This document shows positions 1 through 5,644 of a stretch of 6,995 nucleotides of DNA, piece after piece. Location of the stretch: assembly GCA_030039895.1 (NCBI GenBank), contig JASHUR010000049.1, forward strand, positions 1 through 6,995, in the 5' to 3' direction. Each line of letters starts with the position of its first letter. Positions within the stretch are counted from its first letter, which is position 1. A program made the translations under genes and the position numbers. Under the pieces are notes generated by a model that had not been told where the DNA came from, did not search any database, and saw nothing but the letters and a program-made list of their open reading frames with translations. Source of the DNA: Acidobacteriaceae bacterium. GTDB taxonomy: Bacteria; Acidobacteriota; Terriglobia; Terriglobales; Acidobacteriaceae.

Positions 1-967
1 CCCCATCCAGATTCGGATTCACTTGGTACGCGTTTACGCTCAGCACCGTGATCCCGTCCTGTGTCACCGTTCTCCGCTTGAACGGCAGCGTCAGCCCGTC
101 CACCTTCCGGTAGTCCGAGTACTCCACCGTCACTTCGCCCGCCGGAACCTCGTGCTTCGCCTCAAGCAGCTCGCCGCTCTTCGCGTCTATCCTCCACACA
201 TAGGTCATGCCGTCCGCGCTGATCTGCAGCACGTCCACCGCGCCGCTCTTCGTGTCCTCCGTCCCCGCTGCCGTAAAGATGAAATGTTCCATGTGCTGCG
301 CAATGTACACCGGGTCGAACTCCATCTCATCGCGATACTGCTCCGCCCGCGCCTGCGGCACTGCAATCGTCATCGCCCGTGAGTCCCGGTACGCAAACCC
401 CGGCGTCACCACCACCTTCTCCCACTTGCCCGAAGGCTCCTGCACGCCGACATACTCCAGCCCCGGATACTCCCTTACGCCCTCTTCCACAAATTTCAGC
501 GTCACGCCCGGCTGCGCCGCTGCATTCTGTATCGCGCTCGCCGTCCATCGCACCGCATGGATCGCAATCAGCCTGTCATGGGGCCCAATCGCATTGAGCG
601 CCTTCGCAATCATCTCCTCGCCCGTCAGCGGCTTTGCCGGAGTGGCTGCCAGCGTCGCAGACGCGGCCGCCCCGTTCTTCTGCTCCGACGCCATCACCAT
701 CGCATCAAGAATCGACGCGTTCACCCGCATCCGCTGCAAATGGATCAGCGCCTCCGGCGACGTATCAAACTTGTTCGGCCTGCTCTTGATTTCCAGCTCA
801 ATCGTGCGCGTGCTGATGCCTGCCCGCACCATCCGCACCACGTCCGCATTCGTCAGCGGAGCGGACTGGGAAGTAGACGAAGTAGCCGGCTTGTTCTGCT
901 GCCCGCCAGCCACACCCACCATCACCGCCATTAATAACAGCGCTACCGAGACTCGACCCGACACCAC
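1..967 (-). CDS. Secreted outer-membrane lipoprotein-sorting (LolA-like) protein, 3' end outside window
   Basis: The minus-strand frame stays open from position 967 to the left edge, giving 322 codons and no stop, so the C-terminus is missing. The N-terminus reads VVSGRVSVALLLMAVMVGVA, a signal peptide with a hydrophobic core at about residues 5-20. Residues 38-90 (LTNADVVRMVRAG, then SRPNKFDTSPEAL and ILDAMV) match a short helical module I associate with acidobacterial secreted proteins. From about residue 155 the sequence is beta-rich, and it ends in VEYSDYRKVDGLTLPFKRR, a typical strand-turn pattern of the LolA/outer membrane lipoprotein-sorting fold. The likely role is periplasmic binding of lipid or a lipidated protein; the substrate is unknown. 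The GTG start is chosen because AAAGG at 981-977 sits 9 nt upstream and a TAG lies in frame just above it; GTG at 964 is the alternative. It lies about 100 bp downstream of the TonB-domain gene on the same strand, probably in one operon. Confidence 0.8.
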   Translation of the reverse strand, partial: MVSGRVSVALLLMAVMVGVAGGQQNKPATSSTSQSAPLTNADVVRMVRAGISTRTIELEIKSRPNKFDTSPEALIHLQRMRVNASILDAMVMASEQKNGAAASATLAATPAKPLTGEEMIAKALNAIGPHDRLIAIHAVRWTASAIQNAAAQPGVTLKFVEEGVREYPGLEYVGVQEPSGKWEKVVVTPGFAYRDSRAMTIAVPQARAEQYRDEMEFDPVYIAQHMEHFIFTAAGTEDTKSGAVDVLQISADGMTYVWRIDAKSGELLEAKHEVPAGEVTVEYSDYRKVDGLTLPFKRRTVTQDGITVLSVNAYQVNPNLDG

Positions 968-1066
968 CCCTCCGCGCCTTTCGCCTCCATACTACGAACT
1001 ACTCGCCCAATGAACCAGCAAAAGGATTCCCTTCACGTCCGCCCGCGACATTAGTGAGTAAACAGC

Positions 1067-2110
1067 CTACGGGCCCAGCTGCTCCGCCTCTTCCAGCTTC
1101 TTCTTCGCCTCATGCTTGCGCTTCATGTCCGTCAGTATCAGGGCATGAAAACGCAGGTCCGCCTGGAAAGCGGCCACATACCCTGGAACCGCCGTAGTCA
1201 TTTTCTTCTTCGCCCATGCAATGCTTTTGCGGTCGTAGTCTTCGGCCATCGTCAGGTTCTTGTCCGCGTCCGCAAAGTTTCCCTGCATCGCCTGGATGTG
1301 CCCCAGCGTGGAATAAACCTCGCCATTGCCGGGCTCATTCTTGCGGTCAAGTTGCACTGCGGCGACCGCTTTCTCTGCATAAATTTGCCCGTCCTTGAAG
1401 TCCCCCGCATTGGTAAAAACCGTTGCGGCATACACAAACGCCGAGCGCCTCTCCAGATACAGCTTGTCCGGCGGAAATGTCCCCGCCAGGTCCGCCGCCT
1501 GCTTGCAGACCAAAACCGTCTGGTTGTCCTCCGTATGATGGATCACCGCCTGCGAACATTGCTTCCACAGCGCATTGAACTTTGCCGTGGCCTCATCCTC
1601 CGGGGACCCTGCCGGGACGGCGCTCTTGATCACGACCGTCTTTGATTTCTCGCTCACCACGGGCTCCGTCGCCGCAGAAGTCTGCCCCACGCTCGCCGTG
1701 CCGAACGCGAAGGAAAGCTCCCCGTTCGCCGGCACCTTCTTGCCATCCATCTCAAATGGCCGGAACTTCCACTGCTTCGCGCAATCCACCGCCGCCGGAG
1801 CCAGCGCCGCAGGCCCGCTGATCGCCTTCGCCGCCATCACATTCCCGTCCGCGCCCACCTCCACCGCAACAACCACAGTTCCCTGGACCTGAGCGGCCTT
1901 GGCAATATCGGAGTAGTTCAACGGAGCCATTCGAACCACATGACTATTGAACGTCTTCGCGTCAGGAGTGATCGCCTCCTGCGCAACAGCCATCGCAGAA
2001 AGCGCAATCACTCCAATGACAGCGCCCAGAACAGACCAGCCCGTCAAAGAAAAATGTCCGACCGCCGCATCGCTCTTCCCTGCCCTCACTTCACCCACGC
2101 AAACCCTCAT
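1067..2110 (-). CDS. TonB C-terminal domain protein with TPR-like C-terminal half
   Basis: The protein has 347 residues from the ATG at 2110. A hydrophobic segment at about residues 25-43 (WSVLGAVIGVIALSAMAVA) is a signal peptide or membrane anchor. Residues 65-137 form a TonB C-terminal (energy-transducer) domain: YSDIAKAAQVQGTVVVAVEV, then GADGNVMAAKAISGP, then the closing AVDCAKQWKFRPF and a beta strand. The C-terminal half, about residues 170-345, is alpha-helical with TPR-like pairs (YAEKAVAAVQLD, YSTLGHIQAMQGNFADADKNL). It lacks the Pro/Lys-rich periplasmic spacer of classical TonB, so it is more likely a periplasmic or envelope assembly protein than a true siderophore-receptor energiser. 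A GTG at 2119 is in frame, but AAGG at 2122-2119 is spaced 8 nt from the ATG at 2110, which favours the ATG. The leader carries a 16-bp-period tandem repeat. Confidence 0.87.
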   Translation of the reverse strand: MRVCVGEVRAGKSDAAVGHFSLTGWSVLGAVIGVIALSAMAVAQEAITPDAKTFNSHVVRMAPLNYSDIAKAAQVQGTVVVAVEVGADGNVMAAKAISGPAALAPAAVDCAKQWKFRPFEMDGKKVPANGELSFAFGTASVGQTSAATEPVVSEKSKTVVIKSAVPAGSPEDEATAKFNALWKQCSQAVIHHTEDNQTVLVCKQAADLAGTFPPDKLYLERRSAFVYAATVFTNAGDFKDGQIYAEKAVAAVQLDRKNEPGNGEVYSTLGHIQAMQGNFADADKNLTMAEDYDRKSIAWAKKKMTTAVPGYVAAFQADLRFHALILTDMKRKHEAKKKLEEAEQLGP

Positions 2111-2122
2111 GCACCTCACCTT

Positions 2123-2167
2123 ACCAGACCAAATCGCAACCAGACCAAATCCTAATCAGATCGAAAC
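2123..2167. repeat. Short tandem repeat, 16-bp period, upstream of the TonB-domain gene
   Basis: The 13-bp unit ACCAGACCAAATC occurs exactly at 2123-2135 and 2139-2151. A degenerate third copy, matching 9 of 13 bases, lies at 2155-2167 in the same 16-bp register. It starts 13 bp upstream of the ATG at 2110, so it lies in the leader or promoter region of that minus-strand gene. It could be a multi-site operator or a slippage repeat; no regulator is identified. Confidence 0.6.
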
Positions 2168-2190
2168 CAGATCTCTTGCAACTTCCCTAC

Positions 2191-2238
2191 TCGCTGGCGA
2201 CCAACATCCCAAACACACTTCACAATACAGAATGAGGG
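2191..2238. repeat. Dispersed 48-bp intergenic repeat, copy A
   Basis: By hand alignment, 2191-2238 matches 4542-4589 at 40 of 48 positions without gaps, sharing CAAACACAC, TCAC and CAGAATGA blocks. Both copies are intergenic, both lie in the same orientation, and both sit a short way upstream of a minus-strand gene (TonB-domain gene here, DUF1579-like gene for copy B). Similarity fades outside these limits. No target-site duplication or internal coding is visible. Confidence 0.6.
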
Positions 2239-2310
2239 TGCAGTGGTCGAAGCCGGATTTCGAGGCCAGACCCGCCCGACTTTGCCAGGAGATTGTCAAA
2301 TAACTAACTC

Positions 2311-2328
2311 CTGTCGGAAAACCGACAG
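2311..2328. promoter_or_regulatory. Perfect 18-bp palindrome, candidate operator
   Basis: CTGTCGGAAAACCGACAG has 7-bp perfect arms around AAAA. No T-run follows on either strand, so it is unlikely to be an intrinsic terminator. It lies about 200 bp upstream of the sigma-factor start and about 200 bp upstream of the divergent TonB-domain gene, so a dimeric regulator bound here could act on either promoter. The regulator is not identifiable from this window. The rest of 2239-2532 shows no convincing gene or consensus sigma-70 promoter. Confidence 0.45.
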
Positions 2329-2522
2329 TCCTGGTTGATCGAGCAAATCTTCAAGTCGCTGCTACCAAGCACCTTTGCGGCTGCTATCGCTTGGCAGAAC
2401 AAGTGCTTCTGTCTTTCGCAGAGTGCGGGAAGAACCGAGTTGGAGCGCGGCACATGCCAGTTCTTTAGTCACGGTCGGTTCGCCTCCCGCGAGGGGCAAC
2501 CCACGATTCAACCAGACACTGC

Positions 2523-2526
2523 GAGG
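2523..2526 (+). promoter_or_regulatory. Shine-Dalgarno GAGG supporting the TTG start of the sigma factor
   Basis: GAGG ends 6 nt before the TTG at 2533. It is 15 nt from the next in-frame ATG (2542), which is too far for normal initiation. An AGGA directly abuts that ATG and is too close. The spacing therefore favours the TTG start. Confidence 0.5.
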
Positions 2527-2532
2527 TAGCTA

Positions 2533-3156
2533 TTGATAGGAATGCCGGAGCTTCAAACCAACGACGCGCAGGAGCAGGCAGTCCGCCCTCGTCAGGAGGA
2601 CATCCAGGAACTGTCAGCCATCGTGACTCATCGATTGCAATATTTCCTACGGATCGCCATGCGTCAACTTAGCAACGTTCAGGATGCGGAAGACGCCGTC
2701 CAGGACGCGCTTCTTTCAGCCTATCGGCATTTGGGACAATTTCGCGGTCAGGCACAGATGAGCACATGGCTGACTACGATAGTCATCAATTCCGCTCGGA
2801 TGAAGGCCAGAGGGCGCCTGCGACAGCCGCATATTTCCATCGATGGTTGCTGCGAGGAACACGAATATCCCACGCTCTCCGACAAACTATCGGATGGTCG
2901 CCCCGGCCCCGAAAATTTGCTCAGAGAGCGGGAGTTAAGGGCCCTGGTGGAGCGTTGTTTGTCCGGGCGACTGTCCCCGGTCCTGCGCGATACCTTCATG
3001 CTGCGTACCTTCGATGAGTTGAGCATTCGCGAAACGGCAACAACTTTGGGAGTAACAGAGACCGCGGTCAAGGCGCGCGCTTCCAGAGCACGAATGCACC
3101 TCAGTCGAATGCTTCAATTCGTAGCCACCGATGCATTGGCTACAGGCAAAGACTAG
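2533..3156 (+). CDS. RNA polymerase ECF-type sigma-70 factor
   Basis: The 207-residue protein has the ECF layout. Region sigma2 covers about residues 28-95, with the DAEDAVQDALLSAYRHLGQF core-binding/-10 recognition helix and the STWLTTIVINSARMKAR continuation. A linker of about 35 residues follows. Region sigma4 covers about 132-194, with the -35-binding helix-turn-helix LSIRETATTLGVTETAVKAR and SRARMHLSR. It would direct core polymerase to a small regulon in the cytoplasm. The length is normal and no domain is missing. The TTG start is chosen from its ribosome site; ATG at 2542 would give 204 residues. The next gene begins 20 bp after the stop, so the two are almost certainly co-transcribed. 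No anti-sigma protein (zinc-finger or single-pass) is encoded next to it, so how it is held inactive is unclear. The inducing signal is unknown. Confidence 0.93.
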   Translation: MIGMPELQTNDAQEQAVRPRQEDIQELSAIVTHRLQYFLRIAMRQLSNVQDAEDAVQDALLSAYRHLGQFRGQAQMSTWLTTIVINSARMKARGRLRQPHISIDGCCEEHEYPTLSDKLSDGRPGPENLLRERELRALVERCLSGRLSPVLRDTFMLRTFDELSIRETATTLGVTETAVKARASRARMHLSRMLQFVATDALATGKD

Positions 3157-3176
3157 TTTTCTCTGGAGAAGTAATT

Positions 3177-3746
3177 ATGAATCCGATCTCATCAGAGCGA
3201 GCGGCTGCGGCGCGGGAACAAGATATGTTTCCTCCCGATGACTTATCTAAGAACGCCCGGAGCCTGTTAACAAAAGCGGCTGCTTGGATATCTGACCGAA
3301 ATATTCCCTTCCTGGCCACCAGCATCGGCATGATTGTTATGCTGCTTTGGGCAGGATCATTCAAAATGACAGCTCAAGGGGCGGATGCGATCACTCCATT
3401 GGTCACGCACAGCCCGCTGATTAGCTGGCAATTCAAAGTATTTGGACCATATATCGGCTCAGACATCATTGGCCTTACCGAGATAACAGCAGCCTTATTG
3501 TTTATCATCGGCTACTTTAAGGCAAAAGCCGGAATTATAGCCGGTCTTATTACAACAATGATGTTCTTTATAACCAGCACGATGATCATAACCACTCCCG
3601 GCACCCTTGTTACCATTCACGGAATGAAATACATGAGCTTTCTGGGTCTGTTCCTTTTCAAGGATGTCATATCCTTCGGAGTGTCTTTCTACCTGATCAG
3701 CTATTACGGCAGGAAAGCCATCCTCTCCGAAAGCAAAAGCAAATAG
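3177..3746 (+). CDS. DUF417 (YkgB/RclC-like) inner-membrane protein
   Basis: The 189-residue protein has four predicted membrane helices, at about residues 45-62, 96-113, 117-137 and 153-175, after a hydrophilic N-terminus of about 40 residues. The pattern GMIVMLLWAGSFKMTAQGAD followed by ITPLVTHSPLISW is characteristic of the DUF417 family, and the length is close to E. coli RclC (YkgB). RclC belongs to the reactive-chlorine-resistance regulon; its biochemical activity is not established, and transfer of that role here is inference. GGAG at 3165-3168 lies 8 nt before the ATG. The gene follows the ECF sigma factor by 20 bp, so it is probably that operon's effector or a membrane partner. Base composition differs from the flanks: the line at 3481-3540 is 23/60 G+C, against 38/60 at 6721-6780 in the ligase, which suggests acquisition from a lower-GC source. 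Confidence 0.88.
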   Translation: MNPISSERAAAAREQDMFPPDDLSKNARSLLTKAAAWISDRNIPFLATSIGMIVMLLWAGSFKMTAQGADAITPLVTHSPLISWQFKVFGPYIGSDIIGLTEITAALLFIIGYFKAKAGIIAGLITTMMFFITSTMIITTPGTLVTIHGMKYMSFLGLFLFKDVISFGVSFYLISYYGRKAILSESKSK

Positions 3747-3913
3747 CTGGAGCCGAAACGTATAGCTATTAATCTCTCGGTGGTTGGCCTGCGCATGGTT
3801 GCCCCGGCAGAGCCCGCCTTCGCTTCACCTGGGGGTTCACTCTGGCTCCGCTACGCCATGTTGTTCTTAAGTTCCGGTTTGCTCGTCAGCTGGAGATCAT
3901 GGGTGAAACACCG

Positions 3914-4498
3914 TCACTGCACTGGCTTCGATGCCGCAGGCTTGGTGGCCGCTCTGCGAGTCTCTTTTCCGCTCACGAACACCTTCATCGAGCTCTCGCT
4001 TTCGCCCGACTCGTCGGTGTATTCGTAGGAGTCCGCTGAAATAACCTTCATGATGTACCTGGTGTGATACATCTTCCCGCCAAAAACGCTCTCTCCAAGC
4101 CAGGTCCATACGTCGCCGCTCACCGTACCAGTCTTGTTCTCTATTCCTCCCGAGCTGTCAACTGCGTGGTATCGGTATGTCTTGGACGTCGGATCGTAGT
4201 ATACGAAGGAAGCCTCCGAGTATTTCCTTCCATGTCGATAGAGTGCTGCCTCGCAGATCACGGCGAAGCCGTCTGCTGCCCATCTGCAATCGTCAGTGCC
4301 ACTGAATTTCATCGCTGGCGAGTTCGGCCCCATCGCCCCCGCTTTCACTTCGTCTTCGACTGTGAACTTGCCGACCATCACCGCGAGCTTCTTCACTTCT
4401 GCGCCAGGTTTCGGCGGCACATTAGACTGAGCCCGAACCATGATTGCACTCGAAGCGCATGCCAGCACAATAGAGAGTAACTTTGTAAGGCGCCGCAT
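3914..4498 (-). CDS. Secreted DUF1579-like protein
   Basis: The 194-residue protein has a signal peptide (RR at 2-3, hydrophobic core 7-20) with likely cleavage after VRA at residue 23. Residues 30-175 resemble the DUF1579 family: a start of the type PGAEVKKLAVMVGKF, then FSGTDDCRWAADGFAVICEA, then FVYYDPTSKTYRYHAVDSSG, then GTVSGDVWTWLGE and a beta-rich end. This is a lipocalin-like barrel pattern whose ligand is unknown. Cys71 and Cys82 could form a disulfide after export. The C-terminal 20 residues are basic and Ala/Pro-rich. The start is firm: AAGGAG sits 6 nt before the ATG. The gene is convergent with the sigma/DUF417 pair across 167 bp and has no close partner on its own strand. The function is unknown. 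Confidence 0.82.
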   Translation of the reverse strand: MRRLTKLLSIVLACASSAIMVRAQSNVPPKPGAEVKKLAVMVGKFTVEDEVKAGAMGPNSPAMKFSGTDDCRWAADGFAVICEAALYRHGRKYSEASFVYYDPTSKTYRYHAVDSSGGIENKTGTVSGDVWTWLGESVFGGKMYHTRYIMKVISADSYEYTDESGESESSMKVFVSGKETRRAATKPAASKPVQ

Positions 4499-4541
4499 TG
4501 GTTTCTCCTTTCAGAGGCGGCCCATCCTGGCACAATCTGGG

Positions 4542-4589
4542 TCGCAGGCGGCCCACATCTCAAACACACGTCACGATGCAGAATGACGG
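4542..4589. repeat. Dispersed 48-bp intergenic repeat, copy B
   Basis: This is the partner of the copy at 2191-2238 (40 of 48 identical, same orientation). It lies between the DUF1579-like gene start and the stop codon of the PIN-domain remnant. The two copies bracket the sigma, DUF417 and DUF1579 genes as imperfect direct repeats about 2.35 kb apart. Confidence 0.6.
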
Positions 4590-4604
4590 CCACCCGTCGC
4601 TTGC

Positions 4605-4724
4605 TTATCCCGCACGGGTCGTTCGCAAAGACTCATCCCGCATCAAAATCTCAAACTTCGTTTGCTCCGCCAGTTCCAATAGGTCCCTGTCTCCGGTCAC
4701 AAGATAATCCGCTCTCCTGCACTG
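4605..4724 (-). pseudogene. 3' remnant of a PIN-domain (VapC-like) toxin gene
   Basis: On the minus strand, 39 codons from 4724 to a TAA at 4607-4605 read through ADYLVTGDRDLLELA and on to FEILMRDESL. This is the C-terminal signature of PIN-domain ribonucleases of the toxin-antitoxin type: the TGDxDL block carries one of the acidic metal-binding residues. The frame is closed upstream by a TGA at 4727-4725. The N-terminal PIN strand with the first catalytic Asp is absent, and no start or ribosome site is present. A second frame just upstream, VEFLVEGIDSAGE at about 4763-4713, could be the preceding family stretch displaced by a frameshift, but that is tentative. No antitoxin is recognisable. 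The fragment is almost certainly inactive. Confidence 0.6.
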
Positions 4725-4846
4725 TCAATACCCTCCACCAAAAATTCCACGCAAATCACTCATTCCATTCACCAAGAATCTTCCGCCCCAATGCATCTGA
4801 ATAATCCCGAATCGCTACAATAGATATAGAGAGAAGCAAAAGTCAG

Positions 4847-4877
4847 AAGGACCGCCTTGCGCGGTCCTTTTTCTTTT
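4847..4877 (+). terminator. Strong intrinsic terminator ahead of the Cys/His-motif gene
   Basis: A perfect 9-bp stem, AAGGACCGC (4847-4855) and GCGGTCCTT (4861-4869), closes a 5-nt loop and runs into a U-rich tract (TTTTTCTTTT). The tract lies on the plus-strand side only; the reverse side is poor in T. No plus-strand gene lies close upstream (the last ends at 3746). It therefore either ends a short transcript, perhaps from TACAAT at 4816-4821, or attenuates transcription into the gene starting at 4904. Confidence 0.8.
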
Positions 4878-4889
4878 CTACTTTCCAAT

Positions 4890-4895
4890 AAGGAG
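4890..4895 (+). promoter_or_regulatory. Shine-Dalgarno AAGGAG supporting a TTG start
   Basis: A consensus AAGGAG lies 8 nt before the TTG at 4904 and just after the terminator U-tract. It fixes the start upstream of the Cys/His motif, where no ATG is available. Confidence 0.7.
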
Positions 4896-4903
4896 ATTCG
4901 ACC

Positions 4904-5644
4904 TTGGCCCCATCCATCCCCGCCCCTCTTTGCACCCTCATCCTGTCCACCGGCAAGCGCTGCGGATCACCCGCCCTCCGCGGCAAGCGCTTTTGCTACC
5001 ACCACAGCCGAAACCACCTCGACCACACCCGCGACCGCCGCATCGCCCGTCGCCTCGAACGCCTCAGTGTCCGGCTTGATTCCATGAGCACAGCCGAGCT
5101 GCTCCAGACCCTCCACCGACAGCTCGGCACATTACCCAAAACCCTCAGCCGCTTCCCCGAGGTGAGCTGCACCCTTAACAACGCACTCGGCCGCCTGAAA
5201 GCAATCATCACCCTCGAATCAATACTGTACGAATACAAGCACCATAATCAAAAGTTTGCGTCCTACTTCACGCGAGTTGCCCCAGAATCAACAAGCTCCA
5301 CGCAGGATCGTCAGAATCAACAACCTGGCCCCGAAATCCAAAACCGGCCCTTGAATCCAATCAATAATTTAGCCAACCCTACCGGATCAAGCGCGAGCAT
5401 CTCCGCGATCCCCTCTACGCGCTCTTCGCATCCTGAGACAACACACGCGCCTCAGACCCGCACCTCGGCTCCTTCACCTGCAGCCACCTCGCCTACAAAT
5501 AGAACCGCTCCACCACCGCCGCGTACTTCTCCAGAATCACCCGTCGCTTCAGCTTCAAACTCGGAGTCAGCTCGCCCGTCTCCAGTGACCACTCCTCCGG
5601 AACCAGCGCAAACTTCTTCACCGTCTCAAAGTTCGCCAGCGTAG
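4904..5644 (+). CDS. Cys/His-motif protein of unknown function; C-terminal part probably frameshifted
   Basis: The frame gives 246 residues from a TTG with a consensus ribosome site. Residues 10-34 contain Cys10, Cys20, Cys31 and His33/His34 around GKRCGSPALRGKRFCYHH, a compact likely metal-binding motif that I associate with small uncharacterised acidobacterial proteins; no function is assigned. Residues 35-60 are very basic (RDRRIARRLERL), and 62-112 are helical (STAELLQTLHRQL, NNALGRLKAIITLESIL), which is compatible with nucleic-acid binding, though this is inference. From about residue 125 the sequence turns into Ser/Thr/Pro/Gln low complexity, and the last 150 bases lie antisense to the acyl-CoA ligase. 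A neighbouring frame at 5380-5436 encodes YRIKREHLRDPLYALFAS and a stop, with GC-rich third positions. Loss of one C in the run at 5377-5379 would explain this, making the intact protein about 177 residues and removing the overlap. A terminator directly precedes the gene. Confidence 0.7.
   Translation: MAPSIPAPLCTLILSTGKRCGSPALRGKRFCYHHSRNHLDHTRDRRIARRLERLSVRLDSMSTAELLQTLHRQLGTLPKTLSRFPEVSCTLNNALGRLKAIITLESILYEYKHHNQKFASYFTRVAPESTSSTQDRQNQQPGPEIQNRPLNPINNLANPTGSSASISAIPSTRSSHPETTHAPQTRTSAPSPAATSPTNRTAPPPPRTSPESPVASASNSESARPSPVTTPPEPAQTSSPSQSSPA

Noticed and set aside
207..1013. Long plus-strand open frame of 268 codons
   Set aside because: It is antisense to the LolA-like gene, which has a signal peptide and a coherent family pattern; the plus frame is Ser/Ala/Thr-rich with no recognisable domain.
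2271..2299. TTGACA on the minus strand (2299-2294) as a -35 box for the TonB-domain gene
   Set aside because: At 17 bp spacing the expected -10 position is GGCGGG, so there is no matching hexamer.
2335..2529. 64-codon plus-strand frame with a TTG start ahead of the sigma factor
   Set aside because: No ribosome site precedes the TTG, it begins at the edge of the palindrome, and the protein shows no family features or clear codon bias.
3742..3770. Inverted repeat AATAGCT/AGCTATT overlapping the DUF417 stop codon as a terminator
   Set aside because: The stem is AT-rich, the loop is 15 nt and no T-run follows, so termination is not supported. The rest of 3747-3913 shows no clear terminator either.
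3780..4028. 82-codon plus-strand frame between the DUF417 and DUF1579-like genes
   Set aside because: It has no ribosome site, its last 115 bases are antisense to the DUF1579-like gene, and no domain is recognisable.
4498..4804. Two plus-strand frames of about 70 codons in the 4.5-4.8 kb gap
   Set aside because: They run across the dispersed repeat and antisense to the PIN remnant, and have no ribosome sites or family features.
5290..5381. Minus-strand frame in the 5.29-5.46 kb area (reads ERVEGIAEMLALDPVGLAKLL)
   Set aside because: It is only about 45 codons, has no ribosome site, and mirrors the GC-rich alternative plus-strand frame that ends naturally at 5436.
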